Notes under the pieces: generated by a model
Seen by the model: only the letters and a program-made list of their open reading frames with translations
Told to the model about the DNA's origin: nothing
Database searches by the model: none
Shown here: positions 57,384-64,000 of the stretch, piece after piece
How positions within the stretch are numbered: position 1 is the stretch's first letter
Layout: each line of letters opens with the position of its first letter
Translations under genes and position numbers: made by a program
NCBI RefSeq assembly: GCF_019468565.1
Contig: NZ_CP080521.1
Span: 2,542,001 to 2,606,000, forward strand
DNA length: 64,000 nt
Direction: 5' to 3'
Source of the DNA: Pseudonocardia sp. DSM 110487
Lineage (GTDB): Bacteria > Actinomycetota > Actinomycetes > Mycobacteriales > Pseudonocardiaceae

Positions 57384-59966
57384 TTACGGCACGGCAGGGA
57401 GCCCGACGGCGACGCGGTGGCGGTGCGTTCCGGGGCCCAGCGGTTGCGAGGGCTCGCCGTCGAGATCCAGCACGCCGGTCGTGCCCGTCGGCAGCTCCGT
57501 CACCACCGTCAGTTCGCCGTCGACCAGCTCCCAGCTGATCCCGACCATCCCGTACGGCGAGCGGTGGCGGGCCTCGGCGCGGGTGAGGCCGCCGCCGGGC
57601 CGAGGGGCGAACCGCACCTCCCGGTAGCCCGGGGCGGCGGGAGTGAGGCCTGCGACGACCCGGTGCAGCCAGTCGGCAACCGCGCCGAGGGCGTAGTGGT
57701 TGAACGACGTCATCGAACCCGGGTTGACGCGGCCGTCGGGCAGGAGGCTGTCCCAGCGCTCCCAGATCGTGGTGGCACCCTGCGTCACCGGGTAGAGCCA
57801 CGACGGGCACTCGCGTTCCAGCAGCAGGTCGTAGGCGGTGGTCAGCTCGCCGGTGGAGCTCAGTGCGTCGGTGACGAGCGGGGTGCCGACGAAACCGGTG
57901 GCGATCCGGTTCCCGGCCGCCGCCACGAGCTCGGCGAGGCGCGCCCCTGCGGTGGCGCGGGCCTGCGCGGAGGGCAGCAGGTCGAAGCCGATCGCGAGCG
58001 AGTAGGCGGTCTGGGAGTCGCTGACCATCCGCCCGCCGGGCAGTACGTACGCCGCGCAGAACGCCTCGGCCACGGCGTCCGCGAGCTTGCCGTAGCGGTC
58101 GACGCCCTCCTCCCGGCCGAGCACCGCCGCCATCCGCGCCACCGCCCGGCTCGACGCCGCGAAGTACGCGGTGGCGACGAGGTACTTGTCCGTCATCCCG
58201 GCGGCCGGGTCGTCAGGGGGCGCCGACGGGTCGAGCCAGTCGCCGAGCTGGAATCCGGTGTTCCACAGGTGGTCGTCGCCCGCCAGTCGATCGACTAGGT
58301 CGACCCACGCCCGCGCGGACTCGTACTGGGCCTCCAGCAGGCCCGTGTCGCCGGTGCGCTCGTAGAGCGCCCACGGCGTCAGCGTGGCGACGTCACCCCA
58401 CGCGGCGCCCGGCCGGATCGGCGTCCACATCTCGTGGGCCGGGATGACCGGCACGTACCACGGCACGGTGCCGTCGGGCAGCTGTTCGGCCGCGACGTCG
58501 CGCAGCCACGAGGAGAGCATCCCGGTCACGTCGTGGAGGAACGCGGCCGTGGGGGCGAAGACCTGCAGGTCACCGGTCCAGCCGACCCGCTCGTCGCGCT
58601 GCGGGCAGTCGGTCGGGATGTCGACGAAGTTGCCGCGCATGCTCCAGACGACGTTCTCGTGCAGCCGCTCGAGCAGCGGGTCGGAGCAGGAGAACCAGCC
58701 GGTGCGCTCCAGGTCGGAGTGGTAGACGCGGGCGATCGCGTCGAGGTCGTCCGGCCCCTCGATCTCGGCGTAGCGGAAGCCGTGGAAGGTGAACCGCGGT
58801 TCCCACTCCTCGCCCTCCGGACGGCCGGCGAGGACGTAGCTGTCGGTGGACCGGGCATCGCGCAGCGGCCGCTGGTACAGCTCGCCGTCCTGGAGCACCT
58901 CGGCGGTGCGGATCACGACCTTCGCGCCGCGCTCGCCGCGGACCCGGATGCGCAGGCGCCCGACCAGGTTCTGCCCGAAGTCGAGCACCCGCTTCCCGCT
59001 CGGCGTGGCCAGCACGGCGACCGGTGTGATCTCCTCGGTGCAGCGCACCGGCGGGCCCGTCGGGGCGACGAGGGTGGCAGGGTCGCGCTGGCGCACGGCG
59101 ACCGGCGTCCAGCCGACCGGGTCGTAACCGGCGCTCGACCAGCCGGCCCGCTCGTCCCGCGCGTCGTAGTCCTCGCCGTCGTAGTTGCCAGTGCGGACGA
59201 TGGGGCCGGTGGCGGCGAGCCAGTCGGCGTCGGTGGCGACGGTCTGCGTGCGCCCGTCGGCGTAGTGGATCTCCAGCTGCGCGATGAGGGAGAGATCGGG
59301 GCCGAACAGGTTGCGGAACCCGCCCCGCCAGCCCAGCCGGCCGCGGTACCAGCCGTCGCCGAGCCAGCCGCCGATCACGTTCTCCCCGCCGCGGAGCAGG
59401 GCCGTGACGTCGTACGTGTAGTAGCGCAGCCGCTTCGGGTAGACGGTCCAGCCAGGCGAGAGGGCGTCGTCGCCCACGCGGGCGCCGTTGATCTCCAGCT
59501 CGTAGAGCCCGTGGGCGCTGGCGTACACGCGCGCGCTGACGATCTCGCCGCTGACGTCGAACGCGCGCCGCACGAGGGCGGGGCGGCGGTCGTCGGAGTC
59601 GGGATCCTCGGGCCATGCGCCGCCGACCGGCCGCGCCGACCAGTCGGCGGGATCCAGCAGCCCGGCCTCGACCTCGGTCGGCGGGCTCCACTCCGACCGG
59701 CTCCCGTCCGCGCCCTCCACCCGCACCCGGATCGTGGCCCGCTCCCGGGATGCGAGGGGTTCCTCCGGCCATGGCAGGAGGATTTGCTCGGCCGACCGCA
59801 CGACGTGCGTGCGGATCTCCGAGCCCCGGACGATCTCCAGCTCGTACCCGGCCTGGCGCCACCAGGGCGGGGCTGAGATCGTCCAGGAGATCCGGGGGCG
59901 CGCCTCCCCGATGCCGAACGGCTCACGGTGGTGCTCGACGACGGGGCGGGACGGCGGGAACGCCAA
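57384..59966 (-). CDS. Alpha-L-rhamnosidase (GH78)
   Basis: An 860-residue glycosidase. Domain order fits GH78: N-terminal Ig-like Bac_rhamnosid_N (ISWTISAPPWWRQAGYELEI), two beta-domains (LRYYTYDVTALLRGGENVIG GWLGDGWYRGRLGW-type), the (alpha/alpha)6 catalytic barrel with DIPTDCPQRDERVGWTGD (acidic catalytic region) and TIWERWDSL (Glu), and a C-terminal beta-sandwich. No signal peptide, so it acts in the cytoplasm and cleaves alpha-rhamnosides. I prefer the TTG at 59966 (GAGGTG four bases before): the longer GTG at 59996 lies inside the operator palindrome. Divergent from the epimerase/glycosidase pair. Confidence 0.9.
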   Translation of the reverse strand: MAFPPSRPVVEHHREPFGIGEARPRISWTISAPPWWRQAGYELEIVRGSEIRTHVVRSAEQILLPWPEEPLASRERATIRVRVEGADGSRSEWSPPTEVEAGLLDPADWSARPVGGAWPEDPDSDDRRPALVRRAFDVSGEIVSARVYASAHGLYELEINGARVGDDALSPGWTVYPKRLRYYTYDVTALLRGGENVIGGWLGDGWYRGRLGWRGGFRNLFGPDLSLIAQLEIHYADGRTQTVATDADWLAATGPIVRTGNYDGEDYDARDERAGWSSAGYDPVGWTPVAVRQRDPATLVAPTGPPVRCTEEITPVAVLATPSGKRVLDFGQNLVGRLRIRVRGERGAKVVIRTAEVLQDGELYQRPLRDARSTDSYVLAGRPEGEEWEPRFTFHGFRYAEIEGPDDLDAIARVYHSDLERTGWFSCSDPLLERLHENVVWSMRGNFVDIPTDCPQRDERVGWTGDLQVFAPTAAFLHDVTGMLSSWLRDVAAEQLPDGTVPWYVPVIPAHEMWTPIRPGAAWGDVATLTPWALYERTGDTGLLEAQYESARAWVDLVDRLAGDDHLWNTGFQLGDWLDPSAPPDDPAAGMTDKYLVATAYFAASSRAVARMAAVLGREEGVDRYGKLADAVAEAFCAAYVLPGGRMVSDSQTAYSLAIGFDLLPSAQARATAGARLAELVAAAGNRIATGFVGTPLVTDALSSTGELTTAYDLLLERECPSWLYPVTQGATTIWERWDSLLPDGRVNPGSMTSFNHYALGAVADWLHRVVAGLTPAAPGYREVRFAPRPGGGLTRAEARHRSPYGMVGISWELVDGELTVVTELPTGTTGVLDLDGEPSQPLGPGTHRHRVAVGLPAVP

Positions 59967-59989
59967 GGGGCACCTCGATCCGGCGAGAA

Positions 59990-60046
59990 TTGACACGATT
60001 CAAGCGATCCTAGCCGCAAGGAACGGTCACTGTTGACACGTTTCAA
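59990..60046. promoter_or_regulatory. Two LacI-type operators between rhamnosidase and epimerase genes
   Basis: TTGACACGATTCAA (59990-60003) and TTGACACGTTTCAA (60033-60046) are near-palindromes close to the LacI-family consensus TTGAAACGTTTCAA. They are 43 bp apart and flank the divergent start region, so one regulator could control both transcription units. No regulator gene is adjacent in the window. Confidence 0.7.
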
Positions 60047-60068
60047 GGAAGGATCGAGGATCGGTCGC

Positions 60069-60899
60069 ATGCGCATCGCCGTCACGGGCAGCAGCGGCAA
60101 GCTGGGGCGCGCCGCCACCGCGCGGCTGCGGGACGACGGCCACGACGTGGTCGGGTTCGACCTCGACGGGGCACGCGGCCCGGGTTTCACCCGCGTCGAG
60201 CTGCGGGACTACGGGCAGACCCTGGACGCGCTCCTCGGCGTGACCGCACGCCACGACGGCGTGGACGCCCTTGTCCACCTCGCCGCGATCCCCGTCAACG
60301 GGCTCGTACCGGACGCCACCACCTTCCACCACAACATGGCGGTGTCGTTCAACGTGCTCTACGGCGCCCACCGGGCCGGGATCAGGACGATCGTCTACGC
60401 CTCCAGCATCACCGCGATGGGTTTCCCTTTCGACGAGCCGCCGCCCTACCTGCCGCTCGACGAGGAGTACACCGCCGCCAACAACACGTACGGGCTCGTG
60501 AAGGTCCTGGAAGAGGCGATGGTCGGGCAGCTCGTGCGGTGGGACCCTGCCTTCTCCATCACGGCGCTGCGCTTCACGAACATCGTCGACGAGTACTCCT
60601 CGTTCGTGCGGGCGGGCGAGCCGGACTATCGGCGCGACCTGCTCGGCTCCTACGTCGACGTCCGCGACGGGGCGCTCGCGATCTCGCTCGCGCTGGCGAA
60701 CGCCACCCCCGGCTTCGAGGTCTACACCGTCGCCGCGTCGGACACCGGGCTGACCACGCCGTCCGCCGAGCTCGCCCGCACCTGGTTCCCCGGCGTTCCG
60801 CTGCGCAAGGCACTCGGCGAGTTCGAGACGCTGCTGTCGATCGACAAGGCTGCGAAACGGCTCGGATACGTGCCCCGACACCTGTGGAGGGACCAATGA
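60069..60899 (+). CDS. NAD-dependent epimerase/dehydratase family protein
   Basis: A 276-residue extended-SDR enzyme. The nucleotide site is IAVTGSSGKLGRAATARLRD; the catalytic elements are YASSITAMGF (Ser) and the Tyr-x-x-x-Lys of NNTYGLVKVLEEAM. Size and sequence resemble sugar epimerases or uronate-dehydrogenase-like proteins of sugar catabolic clusters. ATG 60069 is chosen because the longer ORF would begin inside an operator. The stop overlaps the next ATG (ATGA). Probably acts on a sugar released by the rhamnosidase or the DUF5060 glycosidase. Confidence 0.9.
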   Translation: MRIAVTGSSGKLGRAATARLRDDGHDVVGFDLDGARGPGFTRVELRDYGQTLDALLGVTARHDGVDALVHLAAIPVNGLVPDATTFHHNMAVSFNVLYGAHRAGIRTIVYASSITAMGFPFDEPPPYLPLDEEYTAANNTYGLVKVLEEAMVGQLVRWDPAFSITALRFTNIVDEYSSFVRAGEPDYRRDLLGSYVDVRDGALAISLALANATPGFEVYTVAASDTGLTTPSAELARTWFPGVPLRKALGEFETLLSIDKAAKRLGYVPRHLWRDQ

Positions 60900-62356
60900 C
60901 GGAACGCTGGGGCGTGTTCGAGGCGCGCTTCCCGGGGCCTGCGGGTGCCGGCTTCGAGGCCCGCTTCACGCACGGCGACCGGGCCGTGCGCGTCCCCGGC
61001 TTCTACGACGGCGACGAGACGCACGTCGTCCGGTTCTCGCCCGACGTCGAGGGGGAGTGGGCGTACTCGACGACGTACGGGCACACCGGGACCTTCGACG
61101 TCGTCGCGCCGACGCCCGGTAACCACGGGCCGGTCGGCGTCTCCGGCACCTTTCACTTCGCGTACGCGGACGGCACGCCGTACCGGCCGGTCGGCACCAC
61201 CGTCTACAACTGGTTGCACCAGCCGGAGGACCGCTACCGCGAGACGCTGAAGGCGGTGGCCGCGGCCGGCTTCACCAAGCTGCGCTTCCTCGTGTTCCCG
61301 CAGGGCGGCAACCACGTGGGACATGTCCCGGACGCGTTCCCGTTTGCGAGGGACGGCGACGGGTGGGACGTCTCGCGGACCGACCCCGCGTTCTTCCGGA
61401 AGATCGACCGCGCCGTCCGCGACCTCATGGACGTGGGCGTGCAGGCCGACGTCATCCTCTTCCACCCCTACGACTCCGGGCAGTTCGGCCTCGACGGCCT
61501 CACAGCCGGACAGGACGACGTCTACCTGCGCCATCTCGTCGCGCGACTGTCGGCGTACCGGAACGTCTGGTGGTCGCTCGCCAACGAGTACGACATCCTC
61601 GACCGGCCCGAGGAGCGGTGGGACGGTGCCTTCCGAACGGTGCAGGAGGCCGATCCGCACGGGCGGCTGCGCTCGATCCACAACTGGATCCGGCTCTACG
61701 ACCACAACAAGCCGTGGGTCACGCACGTTTCGCTGCAGAACGGTTCCGCGGTGACCGAGTTCGGCCGTGCCCTGCTCTACCGCGACGCCTATCGCAAGCC
61801 GATCGTGCTGGACGAGATCAAGTACGAGGGCAACACCGCCGAGCGATGGGGCAACCTGTCGGCCCGCGAGCTCGTGCACCGCTTCTGGATCGCGACGGTG
61901 AGCGGCACCTACGCCAGCCATGGCGAGAGCTTCCTCGTGGACGGCGGCACGCTCTCGATCGTCGCGGGCGGGCAGTTCCGCGGCGAGAGCCCGGCCCGCC
62001 TCGCGTTCCTGCGCCGAATCCTCGATGAGGTCGGCAGGGCAGGCCTCGACCCGATCGACAAGTGGGACGACCCCACCTACACCGCCGGCATCCCACGGCA
62101 GGTCTACTTGCAGTACCTCGGCCAGGATGCGCCTTCGTCCTGGACGTTCCGGCTGCCCCAGGGTGTGGTGGGCGAGCGCCTGCAGGTGGGCGACCGGTTC
62201 GTCGTCGACGTGATCGACACCTGGAACATGACGGTGGAGACGGTCGATCGTGAGTTCATGCTGACCTCCGTGGAGCGCAACACGGCCACCGCCGATGCGG
62301 AGCCCGTGGAGCTCCCCGCAGGCGCGGCACTGGCGCTGCGGATCCGGCGGGCTTGA
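60896..62356 (+). CDS. DUF5060/DUF4038-type glycoside hydrolase
   Basis: A 486-residue protein. Residues about 1-75 are the DUF5060 beta-domain (RWGVFEARFPGPAGAGFEAR, VVRFSPDVEGEWAYST). About 85-400 form a TIM-barrel of the DUF4038/apiosidase-like type: YRPVGTTVYNWLHQPEDRYR, NVWWSLANEYDIL (acid/base Glu) and IVLDEIKYEGNTAERWG (nucleophile Glu). About 405-486 are a DUF5605 C-terminal domain. No signal peptide; cytoplasmic glycosidase. Coupled to the epimerase. A partial copy of its last about 170 bp recurs at 62823-63008. Confidence 0.88.
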   Translation: MTERWGVFEARFPGPAGAGFEARFTHGDRAVRVPGFYDGDETHVVRFSPDVEGEWAYSTTYGHTGTFDVVAPTPGNHGPVGVSGTFHFAYADGTPYRPVGTTVYNWLHQPEDRYRETLKAVAAAGFTKLRFLVFPQGGNHVGHVPDAFPFARDGDGWDVSRTDPAFFRKIDRAVRDLMDVGVQADVILFHPYDSGQFGLDGLTAGQDDVYLRHLVARLSAYRNVWWSLANEYDILDRPEERWDGAFRTVQEADPHGRLRSIHNWIRLYDHNKPWVTHVSLQNGSAVTEFGRALLYRDAYRKPIVLDEIKYEGNTAERWGNLSARELVHRFWIATVSGTYASHGESFLVDGGTLSIVAGGQFRGESPARLAFLRRILDEVGRAGLDPIDKWDDPTYTAGIPRQVYLQYLGQDAPSSWTFRLPQGVVGERLQVGDRFVVDVIDTWNMTVETVDREFMLTSVERNTATADAEPVELPAGAALALRIRRA

Positions 62357-62822
62357 CCTCGACTCGACCCGAGGGTCGGCCCTCTGATCGCAGGGCTCGG
62401 AGAGCATCTCGCAGGGCGGAGCCGGGGCGGCGGCGCAACCAGTGCCGGTCGACGCACCTCGTCACCGGTCAGACACCCCATCGACCGGGTGCGTCACCCG
62501 AGAACGAGCGCGCCGGGCGACACAGGCGCTGGGGCACCGGGCTGGCGGCGGGCATGATCCGAAGTACCGGTTGCTCACGGCTGTCGCCACGACCATGAGC
62601 ACCCGTAACTCCGGATCATGGAAGCGAAGATCGCACACAGCGGTTGCTCATGGCTGCCGGCACAGCCATGAGCAACCGCTAGTTCGGATCATGGGCGCGG
62701 CCGCCGCCGAACGGGCCCCGGCAAGAGCGCCGAACACCCATTCGCGTGAACGGTCCGCCCCGTGCCGCACAGATCGATTGTGTCGTCCCCGATCGCGGAC
62801 GCAACCCGACCTGCGCCGCCCG
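62357..62822. repeat. Non-coding repeat element, copy B
   Basis: About 466 bp without a gene, alignable with 49665-50145. It contains a dyad at 62553-62620 (CATGATCCG at one end, CCGGATCATG at the other) and a perfect 18-bp inverted repeat (62639-62656 and 62663-62680, start AGCGGTTGCTCATGGCTG) with a 6-nt loop. It separates the DUF5060 gene from a partial copy of that gene's 3' end. Confidence 0.75.
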
Positions 62823-63008
62823 GTGGGCGACCGGTTCGTCGTCGACGTGATCGACACCTGGAACATGACGGTGGAGACGGTCGATCGTGAGTTCACGTTG
62901 GTGTCCGTGCAGCGGAACGAGGCAACGGCCGACGCGGAGCCCATCACGCTCCCGAGGGGCGAGGCGCTGGCGCTGCGCATCCGTCGGGTCGACGTCGACG
63001 CGGGTTGA
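62823..63008 (+). pseudogene. Partial copy of the DUF5060 glycosidase 3' end
   Basis: The frame reads VGDRFVVDVIDTWNMTVETV, DREFTLVSVQRNEATADAEP and ends RIRRVDVDAG. It matches the last about 57 residues of the gene at 60896-62356 (from 62186). The first about 75 bases are almost identical and the rest diverge moderately. No start or upstream part exists. It may be the original 3' end displaced by the repeat element, or a remnant of a tandem paralogue. Confidence 0.85.
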
Positions 63009-63021
63009 AATTCGACCGCGC

Positions 63022-63867
63022 TCAGGCGTGGGTGTCGTCGTAGGCCAGCTTGCCGCCCAGCTTGCGTGAGGCCTCGGCCTGGGCGAGGAGCTCCCGGGCC
63101 TTGGCCTGCCCGGCCTCGATGGCGTCCGCGCCGGCGATGAAGCGCTGCAGTGGCTTTTCCTGGTCGGCGATGGCCAGCAGGGCGCGGGCGAGCTTGGCCG
63201 GGTCGCCGGGCTGACGGCCGTTCATGCTCCTCATGCCCTCGATCCTCGGGGCGGTCCGCGGGGCGTAGTCGTCGATTGACAGCTCGGGCCATGTGGTGGA
63301 GCCGTCCACGAGCAGCTCGGTGCGGAAGTAGCCGGGCTCCACGACGGTGGTGTGGATGTTGTACGGCTCCACGTCGTGGCGCAGGGACTCCATCCAGCCC
63401 TCTTCGGCGAACTTGGAGGCGGCGTAGGCGGCAGTGAATTCCATGCCTACGAGGCCGGCGGTCGAGGTGATGGTGATGACGTGGCCGGCACGCTGTGCGC
63501 GCATGAGTGGCAGGACGGCGCGGGTGACGTTCATCGGGCCGAAGAGGTTGGTCTCGAACTGCTGGCGCATCTGAGCGGGCGAGATCTCCTCGAAGTAGCC
63601 GGTGAAGAGGTTCCCGGCGTTGTTGATCAGGACGTCGATGCGGCCGAAGCGGTCGACAGCGGCCTGTGCGGCGGCCTCGGCGTCCTCGAGGCTTGTGATG
63701 TCCAGCTTGGTGACCAGCAGGTTGTCCTGAGGTCCGCCCAGGGTCTTCTCGACCTGTTCGGGGCGGCGGCCGGTGGCGACGACCTGGTGGCCTGCGGCGA
63801 GGGCCTCGCGTGCGATGTCCGTGCCCAGACCACGTCCGGCACCGGTGACGAGAATGACCTTGCTCAT
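63022..63867 (-). CDS. SDR family oxidoreductase
   Basis: A 281-residue classical short-chain dehydrogenase. NADP site VILVTGAGRGLGTDIAREAL with Arg in TGRRPEQ; NNAGNLFTGYF; catalytic Ser in ITSTAGLVGM and Tyr-x-x-x-Lys in AAYAASKFAEEGWM. The C-terminal extension (LQRFIAGADAIEAGQAKARE) is typical of the SDR5-like group often annotated as oxidoreductases of unknown substrate. ATG 63867. The next SDR gene upstream, cut by the window edge, is read in the same direction 10 bp away. Confidence 0.93.
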   Translation of the reverse strand: MSKVILVTGAGRGLGTDIAREALAAGHQVVATGRRPEQVEKTLGGPQDNLLVTKLDITSLEDAEAAAQAAVDRFGRIDVLINNAGNLFTGYFEEISPAQMRQQFETNLFGPMNVTRAVLPLMRAQRAGHVITITSTAGLVGMEFTAAYAASKFAEEGWMESLRHDVEPYNIHTTVVEPGYFRTELLVDGSTTWPELSIDDYAPRTAPRIEGMRSMNGRQPGDPAKLARALLAIADQEKPLQRFIAGADAIEAGQAKARELLAQAEASRKLGGKLAYDDTHA

Positions 63868-63877
63868 GGGGTTCCTT

Positions 63878-64000
63878 CTAGGCCTGCTCGGTGGGCATGA
63901 TCCACAGCTCGCTGATGGAGGCGTGGCGGGGCCGGGTGACCATGTAGGCGACGCCGTCGGCGATGTCGTCGGCGGCGAGGATCTCGGTCGTCTCCACGAA
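63878..64000 (-). CDS. SDR family protein, C-terminus only (cut by window edge)
   Basis: The last 40 codons of a gene that enters from the right. They read TTEILAADDIADGVAYMVTR, PRHASISELWIMPTEQA and a TAG stop: the characteristic C-terminus of YdfG/serine-dehydrogenase-like SDR proteins (ISELWIMPTEQ). Cotranscribed with the following SDR gene. Confidence 0.85.
   Translation of the reverse strand, partial: FVETTEILAADDIADGVAYMVTRPRHASISELWIMPTEQA

Noticed and set aside
59967..59996. GTG 59996 as the rhamnosidase start
   Set aside because: It lies inside an operator palindrome and adds ten residues not expected in GH78; TTG 59966 has a spaced GAGGTG.
60033..60068. TTG 60033 as the epimerase start
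   Set aside because: It coincides with the second operator, and the Rossmann strand normally starts at the ATG 60069.
62442..63008. 188-codon ORF joining the repeat element to the glycosidase tail
   Set aside because: Only the last about 60 codons are protein-like, and these are a copied gene end; the first part is non-coding repeat.
1..64000. CRISPR arrays, rRNA/tRNA genes, prophage
   Set aside because: No regularly spaced repeats, no tRNA cloverleaf or CCA-type ends noticed, no phage structural genes; a tRNA scan was not possible by eye and a missed one cannot be fully excluded.

Overview
The window is very GC-rich (about 70% or more) and has many GTG starts, stop/start overlaps, leaderless-type promoters and regulator/transporter pairs. 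The protein families present (HerA/NurA, DUF574-type SAM methyltransferase, HxlR/PadR/TetR/CGNR regulators, pRiA4b ORF-3-like protein, peptidase inhibitor I36) point to an actinomycete chromosome, most like Pseudonocardiales (inference; no 16S or other decisive marker is present). No rRNA, tRNA, CRISPR array, prophage or intact insertion sequence was seen.

Layout. 0-8 kb: a frameshifted hypothetical gene running off the left edge, two tandem secreted SdrB-like proteins, a pRiA4b ORF-3-like gene whose 3' end is fused to an IS5-type transposase tail, a divergent PadR/methyltransferase pair with duplicated operator, small DUF genes, a decayed cyclase gene and a secreted beta-helix protein. 8-11 kb: TRAP transporter dctP-dctQ-dctM. 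11-14 kb: a UPF1/DNA2-like helicase with altered active-site residues. 14-18.3 kb: two divergent orphan siderophore-type binding lipoproteins, a TIGR02206 membrane protein, and a YeeE/YedE sulfur transporter behind a leaderless Cys-containing leader peptide. 18.3-21 kb: DHA2 efflux pump with a TetR gene fused to a transposase fragment. 21-25 kb: CGNR regulator divergent from a fluoroacetate-dehalogenase-like hydrolase, then a secreted HNH-nuclease/partner cassette bounded by a second remnant of the hydrolase 3' end. 25-26.5 kb: methyltransferase and AhpD-like pair.

26.7-37.5 kb is the most coherent region: HerA-like ATPase, SbcD (Mre11), SbcC (Rad50), a NurA-like nuclease and a DUF151 bifunctional nuclease all lie on the plus strand, interrupted by a VOC protein and a membrane protein/multicopper oxidase pair. 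This gathers bacterial counterparts of the four archaeal DNA end-resection proteins. A 164-bp near-perfect dyad lies between sbcC and nurA.

37.6-47.3 kb: a GAF sensor without kinase, then a LacI-controlled sugar operon read leftwards: ROK kinase, mannose-6-phosphate-isomerase-like protein, sugar-binding lipoprotein, two permeases, a six-hairpin glycosidase. The same palindrome lies before the ROK gene and before lacI. 47.3-56.3 kb: SDR/TetR, SAM methyltransferase, HxlR/MFS, Fpg/Nei glycosylase, TetR/MFS/2-oxoglutarate oxygenase, secreted I36-like protein. 56.4-64 kb: phosphotransferase, GH78 alpha-L-rhamnosidase divergent from an epimerase plus DUF5060 glycosidase with two LacI-type operators, a non-coding repeat element flanked by a partial copy of the glycosidase 3' end, and two SDR genes.

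Several dispersed non-coding repeats recur inside the window: a 27-bp palindrome pair at 18.3 and 26.6 kb, a 51-bp element in inverted copies at 31.0-31.2 kb, and a several-hundred-bp palindrome-rich element at 49.7 and 62.4 kb.
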